DNA of 29,616 nucleotides. Source: Pseudoneurospora amorphoporcata (lineage: Eukaryota; Ascomycota; Sordariomycetes; Sordariales; Sordariaceae). Position numbers and translations under genes: made by a program. The notes under the pieces are model-generated. The model searched no databases and was not told the DNA's origin. It was given only the letters and a program-made list of their open reading frames with translations. The stretch covers positions 1 through 29,616 of the forward strand of contig MU859350.1 in NCBI GenBank assembly GCA_033297205.1. The letters run 5' to 3'. This document shows, piece after piece, positions 18,101 to 28,335 of the stretch (its first letter is position 1; each line of letters begins with the position of its first letter).

Positions 18101-19773
18101 AGTTGTGGGAAACAAAGTACGACGAGAAATATGGGGGGAGAAAACATTATCGAGGAGCGCGCAATGCTTACCTCCATGTGAAAAGAGTATTGACACTATA
18201 ATATGGACGGACAAGGAACGACGAAGGGAGATGTGAAGGTGGGACCGGAAACCCCGTGGGGTGTCATGAACAACATTCCAGTCATTTTTCTTCCCTGAAG
18301 GCACCGAGGGGTAAACCGATCGGTAAGGTATGAGGAGAGTCCAATAACACAGGGCAGGGCCAATCTACAATCACCGAGAATGCAAGGATTTTAAGGTACC
18401 ACAACTTGCCATCCACATCAACTTATGTGGGAGCAGGGAGGGTGTCGGGTGTTTGTGTGATAGTACACGGGATGTAGTCGGGTGTTATTTCCAAATTTCG
18501 AAAGAGGAGGTGGCGTGGCGGCATACGTGCATTGCGATGCATTAAGGTAGGTGCGATGTGACGTAGTAGGTACCCAGGTCATGCAATTAGCCGAACCTGC
18601 CCAGAATGCAGAATGTGTAATTTGGTGCCGGGGGTGTTTGAAGGGGCAGCACTACAAAGCGGCTGTGCCTGCCTGTAATTTCCAAGAGTGGTATGTTCTC
18701 GTGGGAAGACGGTACCCGTGCGTGGCACGGGTAGACTCAGCCGGTCAGCGCAGAGGCGCCCGCCCCTCACTGCTGCAAGGTAATCATGTGCCAATCAGTT
18801 GTGATGGATGGGCTTGGGGGCTGATCTGGACCATGAAGAGGAGAAGCAGTATCAAGTGCAAAAAGCATCCTGGTTCAATCCCCCATTTGCATTTCAAAAT
18901 CTTGACCTGTAACTGATATCTTCTAGAAAAGATTGACATGAATGCCTTTGCGCAATCAAAACAAGGGAAGACATGGAATGTTGTCTTTTACCGGGCAGCA
19001 GTGGCCAATCAGATCAAGCTGTGCACTAGATACTACAGCAGAAGCTGCGATTTTATGACAATGGCCTTAGTTGTAAGCACTGCTGGTTGACATCACAGAT
19101 ATTGGCCCATTTCTTCAAGCCCTGTTTGAAGGTTTGTCTTGTTCAAATTTCGTGTGGCTGTCTGCGTTGACATTTCTTTAGTACAGTACGTGGGAGTTTT
19201 CGGCTTACGCCTAGTCAACTCGCGCCTAGTCTTGTGTACCGACCGGTGTTAGGCATAGATGCCCTTGCTATCTGTACTTACACCTCATGGAGGGTCAAAC
19301 AGAGGATAGATTGGATGCCTGAGGAGTGATTTCAGGTAGGCAAGAAGGCTTAGCAATGTTGTGGTGAACGACAGCATCAACGGCTTACGCACCGGAAGGA
19401 CGATTGGCAAAGAGTACCACACGTCGACATTCCCTACACCAGAACTCTGCATACGCCTCACTTCGGTCACTGTTGTGAACTTTGATGGGCAAGAGCTACC
19501 ATCCGATGTGCCGTCCGCGGGTTGCGTGAGGCTCTGTGGCCCAATGGGCCTTATTCCGAGTAATATATAGGGTTACCCTGGTGATGTTTACAATGAGTGT
19601 ACGATCTCGGGTAGCTTCAAGTATCGGTTGTGCATCCTCACAATATACGGCATACATCGTGTCCCGCCGGTGAAACACAAACACGCCTCTCGAGTGAACC
19701 AACACTCGTCCTACCCGACCCTGAGCTACCTACGCATCAACCGGAACTTCTACAGTTGCAGACAGGAACCAAC
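18101..19773. other. Long intergenic region between divergent hydrolase and NLR
   Basis: About 1.7 kb serves as upstream DNA for both flanking genes. The frame at 18551-18916 (+) opens near a TAGGTACCC word and has no domain. GGTTCAATCCC at 18868 recalls a tRNA T-arm, but no matching acceptor stem or D-arm precedes it. The NLR frame stays open upstream to 19630, and an out-of-frame ATG at 19628 would make an overlapping upstream ORF. I see no gene. Confidence 0.45.
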
Positions 19774-22700
19774 ATGTCTCAGCCAGCAGCACTCTACCCA
19801 ACGGATGTAGCACTTCCACTTCTATCTTCGCGGGCTCAGAATGTCAAAAACAAGGCGGATGAACTCAGAACACTGTTGCGCCGGCGCAACATTGAGGTTA
19901 CTGAGGAACCCCTAGATGTTTTCATGACGAAGAATGCATGGCTAAAGCCGAAATGGTTGGACAAGCTCCAACTTGTTAACAACAACATCAAGACATTTTC
20001 CAAGGCTATTGGCACCATCTGCCAAGCCCATGGAATTGCTTCCATAGTAAGCATCTTTTGCTAACCATCATGATTGTGATCAAGAAATGATCATTCAAGT
20101 AAAACGAGCGAATACTGATGGTACTTTGTGATTACACAGGTATGGGGTGTTCTGAGATTCATCTTGGATGTAAGCCAATTCCTGCTGTGTCCGAGGACGG
20201 CTCACCACAACTCCAACGGCGAGACTGATAAACACAGGCGTTCGGCAGATACTTTGATCTTCTGGATAAAATTGTGGACATCTATGATGAAATGGCTCGA
20301 TCATTTCAGATGCTGAAGGACTACGCAGAGCTCTATGCCGAGCATACAACCGTCCTGGATGCTCTGTTGGATATATACTGCTCCTACATTGAATTTTCAA
20401 TCCATGCAGTCGAGATATTTGCCCGCCATCCACTCAGTAAGACCTCATGCCTCACGCATTCAATCCGAAAATCTCACTGACAGCAGGGGCATCACCTTGA
20501 CACAGAGGTTATCTTCAAGATGATAGTCCGCTTTTCCCCTATCGAACTGACCCTCAAGGACGGAGCGAGGAAGATTTGCAGCGCGACTCAATCATTTAAC
20601 GATCGAAGGAACCTTATAAGGGACAAAATCAGTGCTGACACCTTGAAGAAAGTCGGCACAATTGTAGAGTTAACATCTGTTCAAGGATCACCAAGTCAAG
20701 AAAGTCCCAGGTTGAAAGGGATCTTCTCGGTCCCAAGGGCCCAAAATACGAAGTTTTGTGGGAGAAAAGAAGTGCTCGAACAACTGGGCCGTGACCTGCT
20801 CCCGGCTCAAGACACGTCACAAAAGTCGTGCACCTTACACGGGGCACCTGGTATGGGTAAAACCCAGATAGCACTTGAGTTCGCTTATCGATGTTCCTAC
20901 AAGTTCCCGGAACTCAACATTTTCTGGATCCCGGCCGAAGATGAGACTGTTCTCTCCCAGGCTTTTGGCAACATAGCACGGCTTGTTGGGAGCCAGCAGG
21001 CGGAAACTGATGTTCCAGACCAGGCAAGACTGCTCGAGACTGCGACTGCCTGGCTGCGTGAAAGTACGTACCTCGTCCTATGGAAAGCCTCAGAAACCCG
21101 ATATAGGTACTCACGCGATAACTTTGGGTCACAGATACGTCATGGTTGATGATCTTTGACAACGTCAACAGTCCCGAGATCTTCGCCAAGTACCAACCAC
21201 GCTGCACCCACGGATCGATCCTTCTCACCAGTCAGTATCAGGGAATGGTTCATCCCACGACAACAGAAATTCTCGTGAGGTCTTTGACATCTCAAGAGGG
21301 TTCAGAGCTTCTCCTTAAACACATCACCGCGGGCAGGCGGGAGAGGCTGCACATGGGAGACCCGAGCTCACTTGCCCAATTGTTCGAGGAAATAGCAGAA
21401 GAAGTCAACGGATCGCCACTGCTACTTGTTGGGCTTGCGGGGTCTATTGTTTCCTCGGCAGTCTCGGCGGAAGGAGCTCTCAAAATGCTGCGGCAGTCAG
21501 GGAGTTTAGGCAAGAGCGACCCCTTTACGAACGGCCACTCTGCCTGTGCGTACGACCGACCTTTCGACTCTGCTTGGGATATGGCGTTGAAAGCAATCCC
21601 CGAAAAAGGACTGGCAATCCTGAGAATCATGAGCATGCTTGCGGCGGATAACATTCCCGTCGACATGCTCAACCGCGACCTTGAGGGCAAGCTGAGTTTC
21701 TTGGGATATGACGACCCTGACCGGTATGTACCTTCCAAATCAAGCAGCTCAGTGCTCCTACACCCGGACTAACGCACCTGCCCTACTTCAAGCTTTCGTA
21801 GTAGGATTCAGGCTCATATTGTGGAGCGGTACTTGGTCGAAGTGGAAGACTGGGATCCGAAGTCGCCTTGGTCCTTCTACATCATTCATCGGCAACTGCA
21901 AGCGAAAATCCTGCGAGATCTGCACTTCGTACCAGAACAATACCAGCTCACCTTCGATCGCGCCGTGGCACTAATTGCGCGAGAATTCCCGCCCTTCCCA
22001 CGATTCATGACGCCAAACTTTTCACAGTGGCCATCATACGAGAAACTGGTTGCCCATGTCCTCAAGGTCCATTCGGTTTATCGTGCTAACGAAAGGTGCC
22101 AGGGCCAGGACGAAACTCCAACCGTGATTCCTCTTATCTCCAGCATGGCCTTTGCTGAGCTTCTTATCAGCGCTGGGTACTACTTCTATGAGGTAGGTTT
22201 GGAAGATTCCTGTGTAGCGGTCTTGAAGACGGCCGAGAAGATTTTCCACGAATTCCGCATTACCTCTACGGCCGAAGCCACCACGCAAATAGAAAGAGGA
22301 CCATCGGTCTACGCCAATTCTCTGAAGCTCGAGACAAATGCCATTACAGTATTCTGGGGCATCATTGAGCAGGCGCAGGGTTTGACAGGTGCACGCAAAG
22401 CCATGGCAAAGGCGAAGCAAGTGGTCGCTTTGCGCGAGAAGCATGCAATCCTGACTGGCCTTTCCCCAGAAGATAGGTTCGAAAGTCAAGTCCTGCTATC
22501 CAACGCTTACAACGACATTGGCTCTCAAATGCTTCACATGCACCAGTACGCGGGCGCAATGGACTACCTCGACAAATCACTCAATCTCAAGAGGGAGCTG
22601 GAAGCACAAGGCCATGACATACCACCGTTCGAGTTTGCAGAATCCACCAACAATTTGGCTTTCGCTGCACTTGGCCAGAATCTTATTGAAGCTGCTTTGC

Positions 22701-23398
22701 TTCACAGCCAAAGGGCCGTGGAATTTATCGACAAGGACGATAGCCACGACAGCGACGCAACCCGCTTCTACTTTTGTTACGGGGTTGCGCTTTTTCTCAG
22801 TGGCCAACCCGAAGAGGCTCTGAAGGTGATGATAGACGTCTACAGAAAGCGTAAAGACACCTTTGGTGGATCGGGACGTCAAACAAGGGATACCAGTTAC
22901 GCCATCAGCTTCATTTACTTCTCTCAGGGTCGCTTCAAGGAAGCCAGGTAAGTTTCCTGCCATGCCTGGTCCTCCTTTCCCTCTCTCGTCAATCCAAAGC
23001 TCCTGACTAACCCAACTCGTTCCAGAAACACCATCAGAGGCTGCTTCAACAAGCAAGCCAAGGGCATCTGGCCCGCCGAATGCCTGACCCGCGCCAAGTA
23101 TCTGCAATCCCAGATCTTAATGGCGCTCGGAGACATTGACGGAGGCAAAAGGAAATACGACGAGGCAGTCCAGGAACTGGACGGGTATTTGTCTGAAATT
23201 TTTCCCAAGGCCCATGCTCAAAAGGCGGAAGGTAGCACGTCTGCATGCAGTGGCTATGCAGAGCTCATGGCTGCTGATGAGGCACTACGGTTTGACTATG
23301 TCGTTCCATATTTCGCGGGGAGGTTTTTTAGTACGGTGATAGGTGTTGGAATTCGAAGTGGTGTTGGGTGTTTTCCGCCGTTGGAAGACCTGGAGTGA
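19774..23398 (+). CDS. NLR/STAND protein: DUF7708-like, NB-ARC, TPR
   Basis: Seven exons fit one frame: 19774-20046, 20140-20169, 20238-20436, 20506-21063, 21135-21723, 21805-22947 and 23026-23398, giving 1054 residues. All six introns (68-93 bases) have GT...AG ends. Residues about 40-175 resemble the DUF7708 helical domain of fungal STAND proteins (IKTFSKAIGTICQAHGIASI, then VWGVLRFILD from a 30-base exon). Walker A is GAPGMGKT at 280-287, Walker B LMIFDN at 358-363, a sensor-like GSILLTSQ at 380-387 and a GLPL-like GSPLLLVGLAG at 446-456. A helical DUF7779-like segment (AWDMALKAIPEKGLAILR) follows. From about 700 to 1000 lie TPR units (NNLAFAALGQNLIEAALLHS, YAISFIYFSQGRFKEAR, ILMALGDIDGGKRKYDEA). 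Fungal NLRs sense non-self and trigger programmed death. No amyloid motif is present. The start is the first ATG close to the conserved domain. Confidence 0.9.
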
Positions 23399-23687
23399 TT
23401 GATGGACTTTGGGTTTCCTTACATATCTCTTGCTTTTGGCTGTTTCGCATTTTTCGTTGGCGATACTCCTTATAGTTCCTTCAGGTTCCTTTCCCACTTT
23501 TCTTTTTCTGCACAGATGATACCCGATTTATGTTTTCCTTGCGCTTCGCCCTTACCTATATCTTGTCGTGGCATTCCCATGTATCTTGGAGAGAGTAGAG
23601 GTAGCTGTGATGAAACGAGTTCGCTACATGCTGTCCATAACGGACTCTTCCTCAGTACTTGCCGTACGTGCCCACCGTAAGCTATTG
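23399..23687. terminator. Shared 3' intergenic of convergent NLR and SDR genes
   Basis: The NLR and SDR genes run tail to tail with 289 bases between stop codons. T-rich and C/T-rich stretches (about 23440-23530) could serve 3' end formation on the plus strand. No exact AATAAA was found. Confidence 0.3.
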
Positions 23688-24833
23688 CTATAACCTGTCG
23701 ACCTTCAACTGATATAACCTCCTCTTGCATATCTCGCTTTCCGATCCCTTCTTTGCATCCTCTAACAGTGCTTCCACATCACGTTCTGTGTCCACGTACC
23801 GCCCGCTCAAAATATCTGCATCCTTACCCATGGCGGCCAGCCGTACACAGACGTCCGCAAACTCTTCCGCCCTAGTCTCTGGTTTATCCCCCTTCTTTCC
23901 TGCATCTGTTATCAGTTCAACCATGTACCTCACCCGCTCACTTTCCTGGTAACTCTTCTCATCAACACTATGCTCCCTCTTCAAGATGCCCGTCTCAATG
24001 TTCCCAGGCACCACGAAAAAGTTCCTGACCCCTCTACCCCCAACCTCCTTTTCCAACGTCTCGTGAAACTTCAACAAGCCCGTTTTCGAAACATTATACG
24101 CCGCCATGAACGGCACCGGCACCACCGCGTTCCTGCTCCCCACGCTGATAATACACCCGTCCCCGGCAGCCAGCATCCCGGGTAGGAACTGATATGTCAA
24201 AGACACTGGCCCTGTCAGGTTCGTGGCGATGACTTTGGTCCAACTTTCCATTCCTTCTGGCTGTTTGCGTTTCCCACCAACTGGCCCAGTAGAGGTACTT
24301 CCCTCCCACTCTTTGTCCACCTTCCCTTCTTCAAACGAGGAGGAAAATGCCCCCCCATCAGACTCTGACTCAGCAGGAGAACCTGAACTTGGTGAACCAT
24401 AGTATGGTCGCTGGAACTCGATCGCCTCCACCCTCGCCACCCCCGCATTATTCACCAGCACCGCAACCGGCTGATTGACCCATTTCCTTATGTCTTTTTC
24501 GAGCTGGGCGAACGAGGACGGACAGGTGACGTCGCAGATGAAGTCTCGGGCGCGGGGTGGGTCGGTCGATGCATCATAGGCGGAGAAAAAAGAAGCAGCG
24601 TTTATCAGCTCGGCGACGGTTTGAGTTTGACTGTCACTGAGGGGATCGGAGCCGACGACGGAACCGAGAGGATGGGAATAGGAACGCGATACGCAGGCTA
24701 CGAAGCACCCGGCGCGGGCGAAGGCGATGGCGAGAGAGCGGCCGATGCCGGAGCCGGCGCCGGTTATGAGGGCTGTTTTGCCGGAGAGGGGGCCGGAGAG
24801 GGGGTGGTTGGTGGGGAAGGTTGTGTCAGTCAT
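23688..24833 (-). CDS. Short-chain dehydrogenase/reductase with a variable-loop insertion
   Basis: The intronless gene encodes 381 residues from an ATG at 24833. It is a classical SDR: cofactor motif T24-G-A-G-S-G-I-G31, N128-N-A-G131, structural N205 in ATNLTG, catalytic S233 in ISVGS, Y246 and K250 in YNVSK, then PGNIETG at 277-283. The substrate is unknown. A basic R50 follows the second strand (CVSR), which favours NADP(H). Two features are longer than usual: a Ser/Thr-rich stretch at about 51-90, and about 55 residues (143-197: SPSSGSPAESESDGG..., then GGKRKQPEG) between NNAG and the N205 helix, where most SDRs have a short loop. Both are low-complexity and probably surface-exposed. The gene is convergent with the NLR, and no metabolic cluster is evident. 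Confidence 0.92.
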   Translation of the reverse strand: MTDTTFPTNHPLSGPLSGKTALITGAGSGIGRSLAIAFARAGCFVACVSRSYSHPLGSVVGSDPLSDSQTQTVAELINAASFFSAYDASTDPPRARDFICDVTCPSSFAQLEKDIRKWVNQPVAVLVNNAGVARVEAIEFQRPYYGSPSSGSPAESESDGGAFSSSFEEGKVDKEWEGSTSTGPVGGKRKQPEGMESWTKVIATNLTGPVSLTYQFLPGMLAAGDGCIISVGSRNAVVPVPFMAAYNVSKTGLLKFHETLEKEVGGRGVRNFFVVPGNIETGILKREHSVDEKSYQESERVRYMVELITDAGKKGDKPETRAEEFADVCVRLAAMGKDADILSGRYVDTERDVEALLEDAKKGSESEICKRRLYQLKVDRL

Positions 24834-26530
24834 TTGTGTTCCGTCCGCTTTTTTCCGTAGTTTAGAATAGTGAGTGTGCGATCGCGGTGAGAAGAGTAAT
24901 CCATCCGGTTTGGAGGGAGAAAGTGGAAGGAAAGGGATTGACGGTGGGTTTTGATGTAAATGGTCGGGAGATGGGGATCTAGCATAATCCGGATGAAGCC
25001 AAAGCCAGATTAAAGAAGGGAGGAATGCTTTGCTAGGCTGTAAGAGCCTGCGGGGTAAGATACAACCAAACAGTTGTGCATATGTAGGGAAGTCCGGATG
25101 CAGCTCTTCCTGCAGTTACCCGCCTTTAGCACTGACTGCTGCTGCATTGGTTTTACATGCCACAAAAAGGCCTGTGAGTATGGATTCTTTGCCATCTCCA
25201 TGAGGCATCCGGTCTTGAAGTTGGATTAATATTATGGTCAGAGAAGTCTACATACAGCTGTCACCGGCGGACGTCGGAACCAAGACCGGATAAAGGTGGG
25301 TCAGGATGCCGAGGTGGGCCCCGGAGCCGGAGTGGAGACACGGCAGCCCACTTCCCTGATCAGGAAGGCAAAGTCGGAGTCGTGGGGCAGTGCATCGAAG
25401 CGCACGCATTGATACCTACTAACAATTTCCACCTGACCTGGCAACTGGAACACATCCTTCAAGTGGTGACAACCTCCGAAAGCGAGTACGAAACATCAAC
25501 ACCTGCCAGCGTTATCGACGACGATGACTTGCCGAGTCTAATGAGCTGGCTCGACTCGTCACATCCAAGAACAATAACGACGATTATTATAACCCCGAGC
25601 TCTCTCTTCCCCCCTCTGGCCGAATGCCAGCCAGTCCTTGCAATCACCAGCACCGCCGCACCAATGCGGTTCGATCAATCCAACAGCGCCATTCTTAGCG
25701 TTGAGCCGCCGGCTGGCTGAAGCTGACAGGCGCCCGCCGGCGATGGGCAAAAAAGTCAACATCGATGAATCGTCATTAAGTGCCCTCCAGGCCTCCAGCT
25801 GGGTGGACAACGCCCATCAACCCTACCACTCAGCGGCCGAGAAGCCAACCGAGGCGCCGTCCATAGCTGTGCTGCCCCGCAAGAGTGCGAGCCAATCAGA
25901 GCGCCCGGGGCCGCCTTTACACGCTGAGTGGCTTCGCTGCTCTTTGCCGCTCCGCCAGTGACGGTGGTCCCTACTGGTCAACAAATCCAAAAACGCATGC
26001 CGAAATGGGCGAAATGGTCTGGCCCTTGTTCACTCCGGTTCTGTACCTGCCCATGACTGGACATGGAAATTTTTGCGGTGCGGCGGAGTCAGTGATATCG
26101 AGAGACTTGTCAGATCATGATGTAAACAATGGGCGGGTCCGTCAAGATCCAGTGTTGTTGTCTCCCGAACCGGATCCCGGAGCTCTGGTCGCACCCAAAC
26201 ACATGGGGTTCAACCGATCGTTTATCTTTCCTAGCTTACCAGTCTGTTGGAATCTCTGTCCCATTCTTCTCTCTTTTTGTTTCTCTTTGCTTTTTGCCGG
26301 GCTGCTGGGCAGACAACGTTCATTTTAACTTTCCTGTCCAGTCTACCCTCTGCCTTTTCCATGTTGATGTGAGAACACATGGACCGTGAAGACGTCTAAA
26401 CAAGTTCACTCCTTTCCAACACGGCCATCATGTTTCGTTACTAAGGAGTCCACTTAACCTCCAACTACCGGGTACAAGCTCCATCACAACAACAAACCGG
26501 GTACACATTCCGTCCATCGCCACCGTAACC
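24834..26530. other. Long intergenic region between divergent SDR and receptor-like genes
   Basis: About 1.7 kb. Frames at 25382-25720, 25638-25961 and 25885-26328 (+) overlap one another without a recognised domain. The first has an acidic stretch (VIDDDDLPSLMSWLDSS) but no supporting splice pattern. The final 200 bases before 26531 are C/T- and CAAC-rich, fitting a promoter/leader of the receptor-like gene. I call no gene. Confidence 0.4.
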
Positions 26531-28335
26531 ATGGCTTCAGGTTGGACACTCGAGGACATCCCGGCCATGGTGCCGCCGGAGGGCCAGATCCCCAACTTTG
26601 TCAATCCGGAGACAATGCATCCTGTTGTCCTCGGGGTTGCCATTGGGACTATGGTGCTTATGGTCATAGCACTCGTCGTACGCATCTTCACAAAGGCTTT
26701 TCTTCTACGGCAGGTCAAGATTGAGGACTACTCGGCCATCTTGGGCACGGTATGAACACCGGACTAGCACATCACAGCCAGATACTAACTTGGACGCAGG
26801 CCGGTATCATCCTTTGGGAATCCATCTTCATCCATCAATCCAAGAATGGCTTCTCCCGTCATCTCTGGAACGTCCGCCTCGTCGACATCGAGAATCTCTC
26901 ATATGTCAGTAGCGCTCTCGACACCGGGTCTTGGCCAACTCACTAACAATCCACAGTGGAACTACCTCGCCGAGATATCCTACGCTTCCACCATGTTCCT
27001 CGCCAAATCATCCATTCTCTTCCAGTTCAAACGCATCTTCTGCCCCGGCTCCCGACGAGATCCCATCTGGTGGTGCATCCACATCCTCCTGGCCCTTAAC
27101 GCCGGCCATTCATTATCCGCCATCTTTACCTACACTTTCCAGTGCACGCCTCGCGAGAAGGCATGGAAGCCTTTGATGGATGGTCATTGCATCAACATTG
27201 CAGCAGCGATTATCTTTGGAGGAGCAATGAACCTGTTTCTGGATCTGGGCATGTTGATCACCCCTATTTGGGCAATCTTTCGGTTGCAGTTGCCTACGAG
27301 GAGGAAGGTCGGCGTCTCGGCCGTGTTTTCTGTCGGTATCTTGTGGGTCTCACGACGAGGTTTCCTTTTTCCATCCTTATATACTAACATGGTGACAACA
27401 GGACCTGCGCTATAGCAACCGTTGGCGTCGTCGTCCGCATTCCCCTCCTATCCGAACCCGATCTCACCTGGATCATCACCAAAGTCGGCATCTGGACCAT
27501 GATTGAATACTGCGGCACGATTCTCGTTGGTTGCATGCCTTCGTTTCCCCGCTTCTTTCTCTTCCTGCAGGGCAAGGAGCCATCCATTACCAACAATGCC
27601 ACACGTGGCTCTTACACCACCCGATCGAGACCGAAGACGGCCGGAAGCATCAAGTCGAACGTGACAGGGAAGAGGCCATGGACAGGACACAGTCACTCGA
27701 TGAGCACGAGGACTGTGCACTCACACGCATATAAGGACTCTAATGCGACGACAGCTGTGGGAGTTGCCAGCCCTCAATCCCAGTCAGCAAAGAGGTTGAT
27801 GTCCCCGACACAGAGCATTACCTCCAGCAACACCTTTGTCAGCGCGATTAGCCTAATTTCCCCGGTCTACGGGTCACCAATCAACAACTATAACAGTTAC
27901 AACAACATGAGGAGGGATTCGGAGATGGGAATGGGCCTTCACGTAGGAGTAGGAATTGCCATCTCAACCGACCGTTACGAAGAACCATTTTCCAGCCCGC
28001 CTCGCACACCGCGCAGGCCAAGCTACGGCCGCAACTACGGTGATCTGGAAAGTGGTTATGGAGGATACGGGCCAGGACCAGGACCAGCCCTGACACGGCC
28101 GCGACAAGCCAGTCACGGCACGATAAGGAGTAACAGGAGTGTGCAGTCGCAGACGCAGAGGTATCACAGCAGGTGGAACTCTTCGGTATCAGCGGTGTCG
28201 GATATGTCGGGGTCGTTTGGGAGTCGGTATGGGATTGGGACATATTATGAGGAGGAGAGCGGGGAGGATGATTGGTCGCCTTTGGATGGTCCGACGGGAG
28301 GAGGATATCCACCGGTGGGTGGTGGGAGGATTTAA
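26531..28335 (+). CDS. Seven-helix rhodopsin-domain membrane protein (PTH11/SAT4-type)
   Basis: Four exons (26531-26749, 26800-26904, 26957-27342, 27402-28335) give 547 residues. The introns are 50, 52 and 59 bases (TACTAAC branch sites in the first and third) and all phases agree. The start ATG sits in CGTAACCATGGC, a strong context. Seven hydrophobic segments lie at about 32-54, 68-86, 112-132, 147-168, 188-213, 225-249 and 266-291. Family hallmarks include YASTMFLAKSSILFQFKRIF, FQCTPREKAW, the LDLGMLITPIWAI helix and WTMIEYCGTILVGCMPSFP. Residues about 295-547 form a long cytoplasmic tail rich in Ser, Thr, Gly and Tyr. The family (fungal rhodopsin domain) is expanded in filamentous ascomycetes, and PTH11 members act in surface sensing. 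This gene has no N-terminal CFEM domain. The ligand is unknown. Confidence 0.9.

Noticed and set aside
16283..18304. Longer 673-residue start for the hydrolase with a hydrophobic N-terminus
   Set aside because: The extension contains probable leader or intron-like sequence, and family homology begins just after the ATG at 18100.
18800..18890. Possible tRNA suggested by GGTTCAATCCC
   Set aside because: No complementary acceptor stem, D-arm or anticodon arm is found at the right distances.
20437..20486. Shorter intron 3 of the NLR ending at the CAG near 20486
   Set aside because: It leads to a stop within a few codons. The acceptor at 20505 keeps the frame (HPLKVIFKM).
25382..26328. Three overlapping plus-strand frames in the SDR/receptor intergenic region
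   Set aside because: They lie in competing frames without domains, splice continuity or good start contexts.
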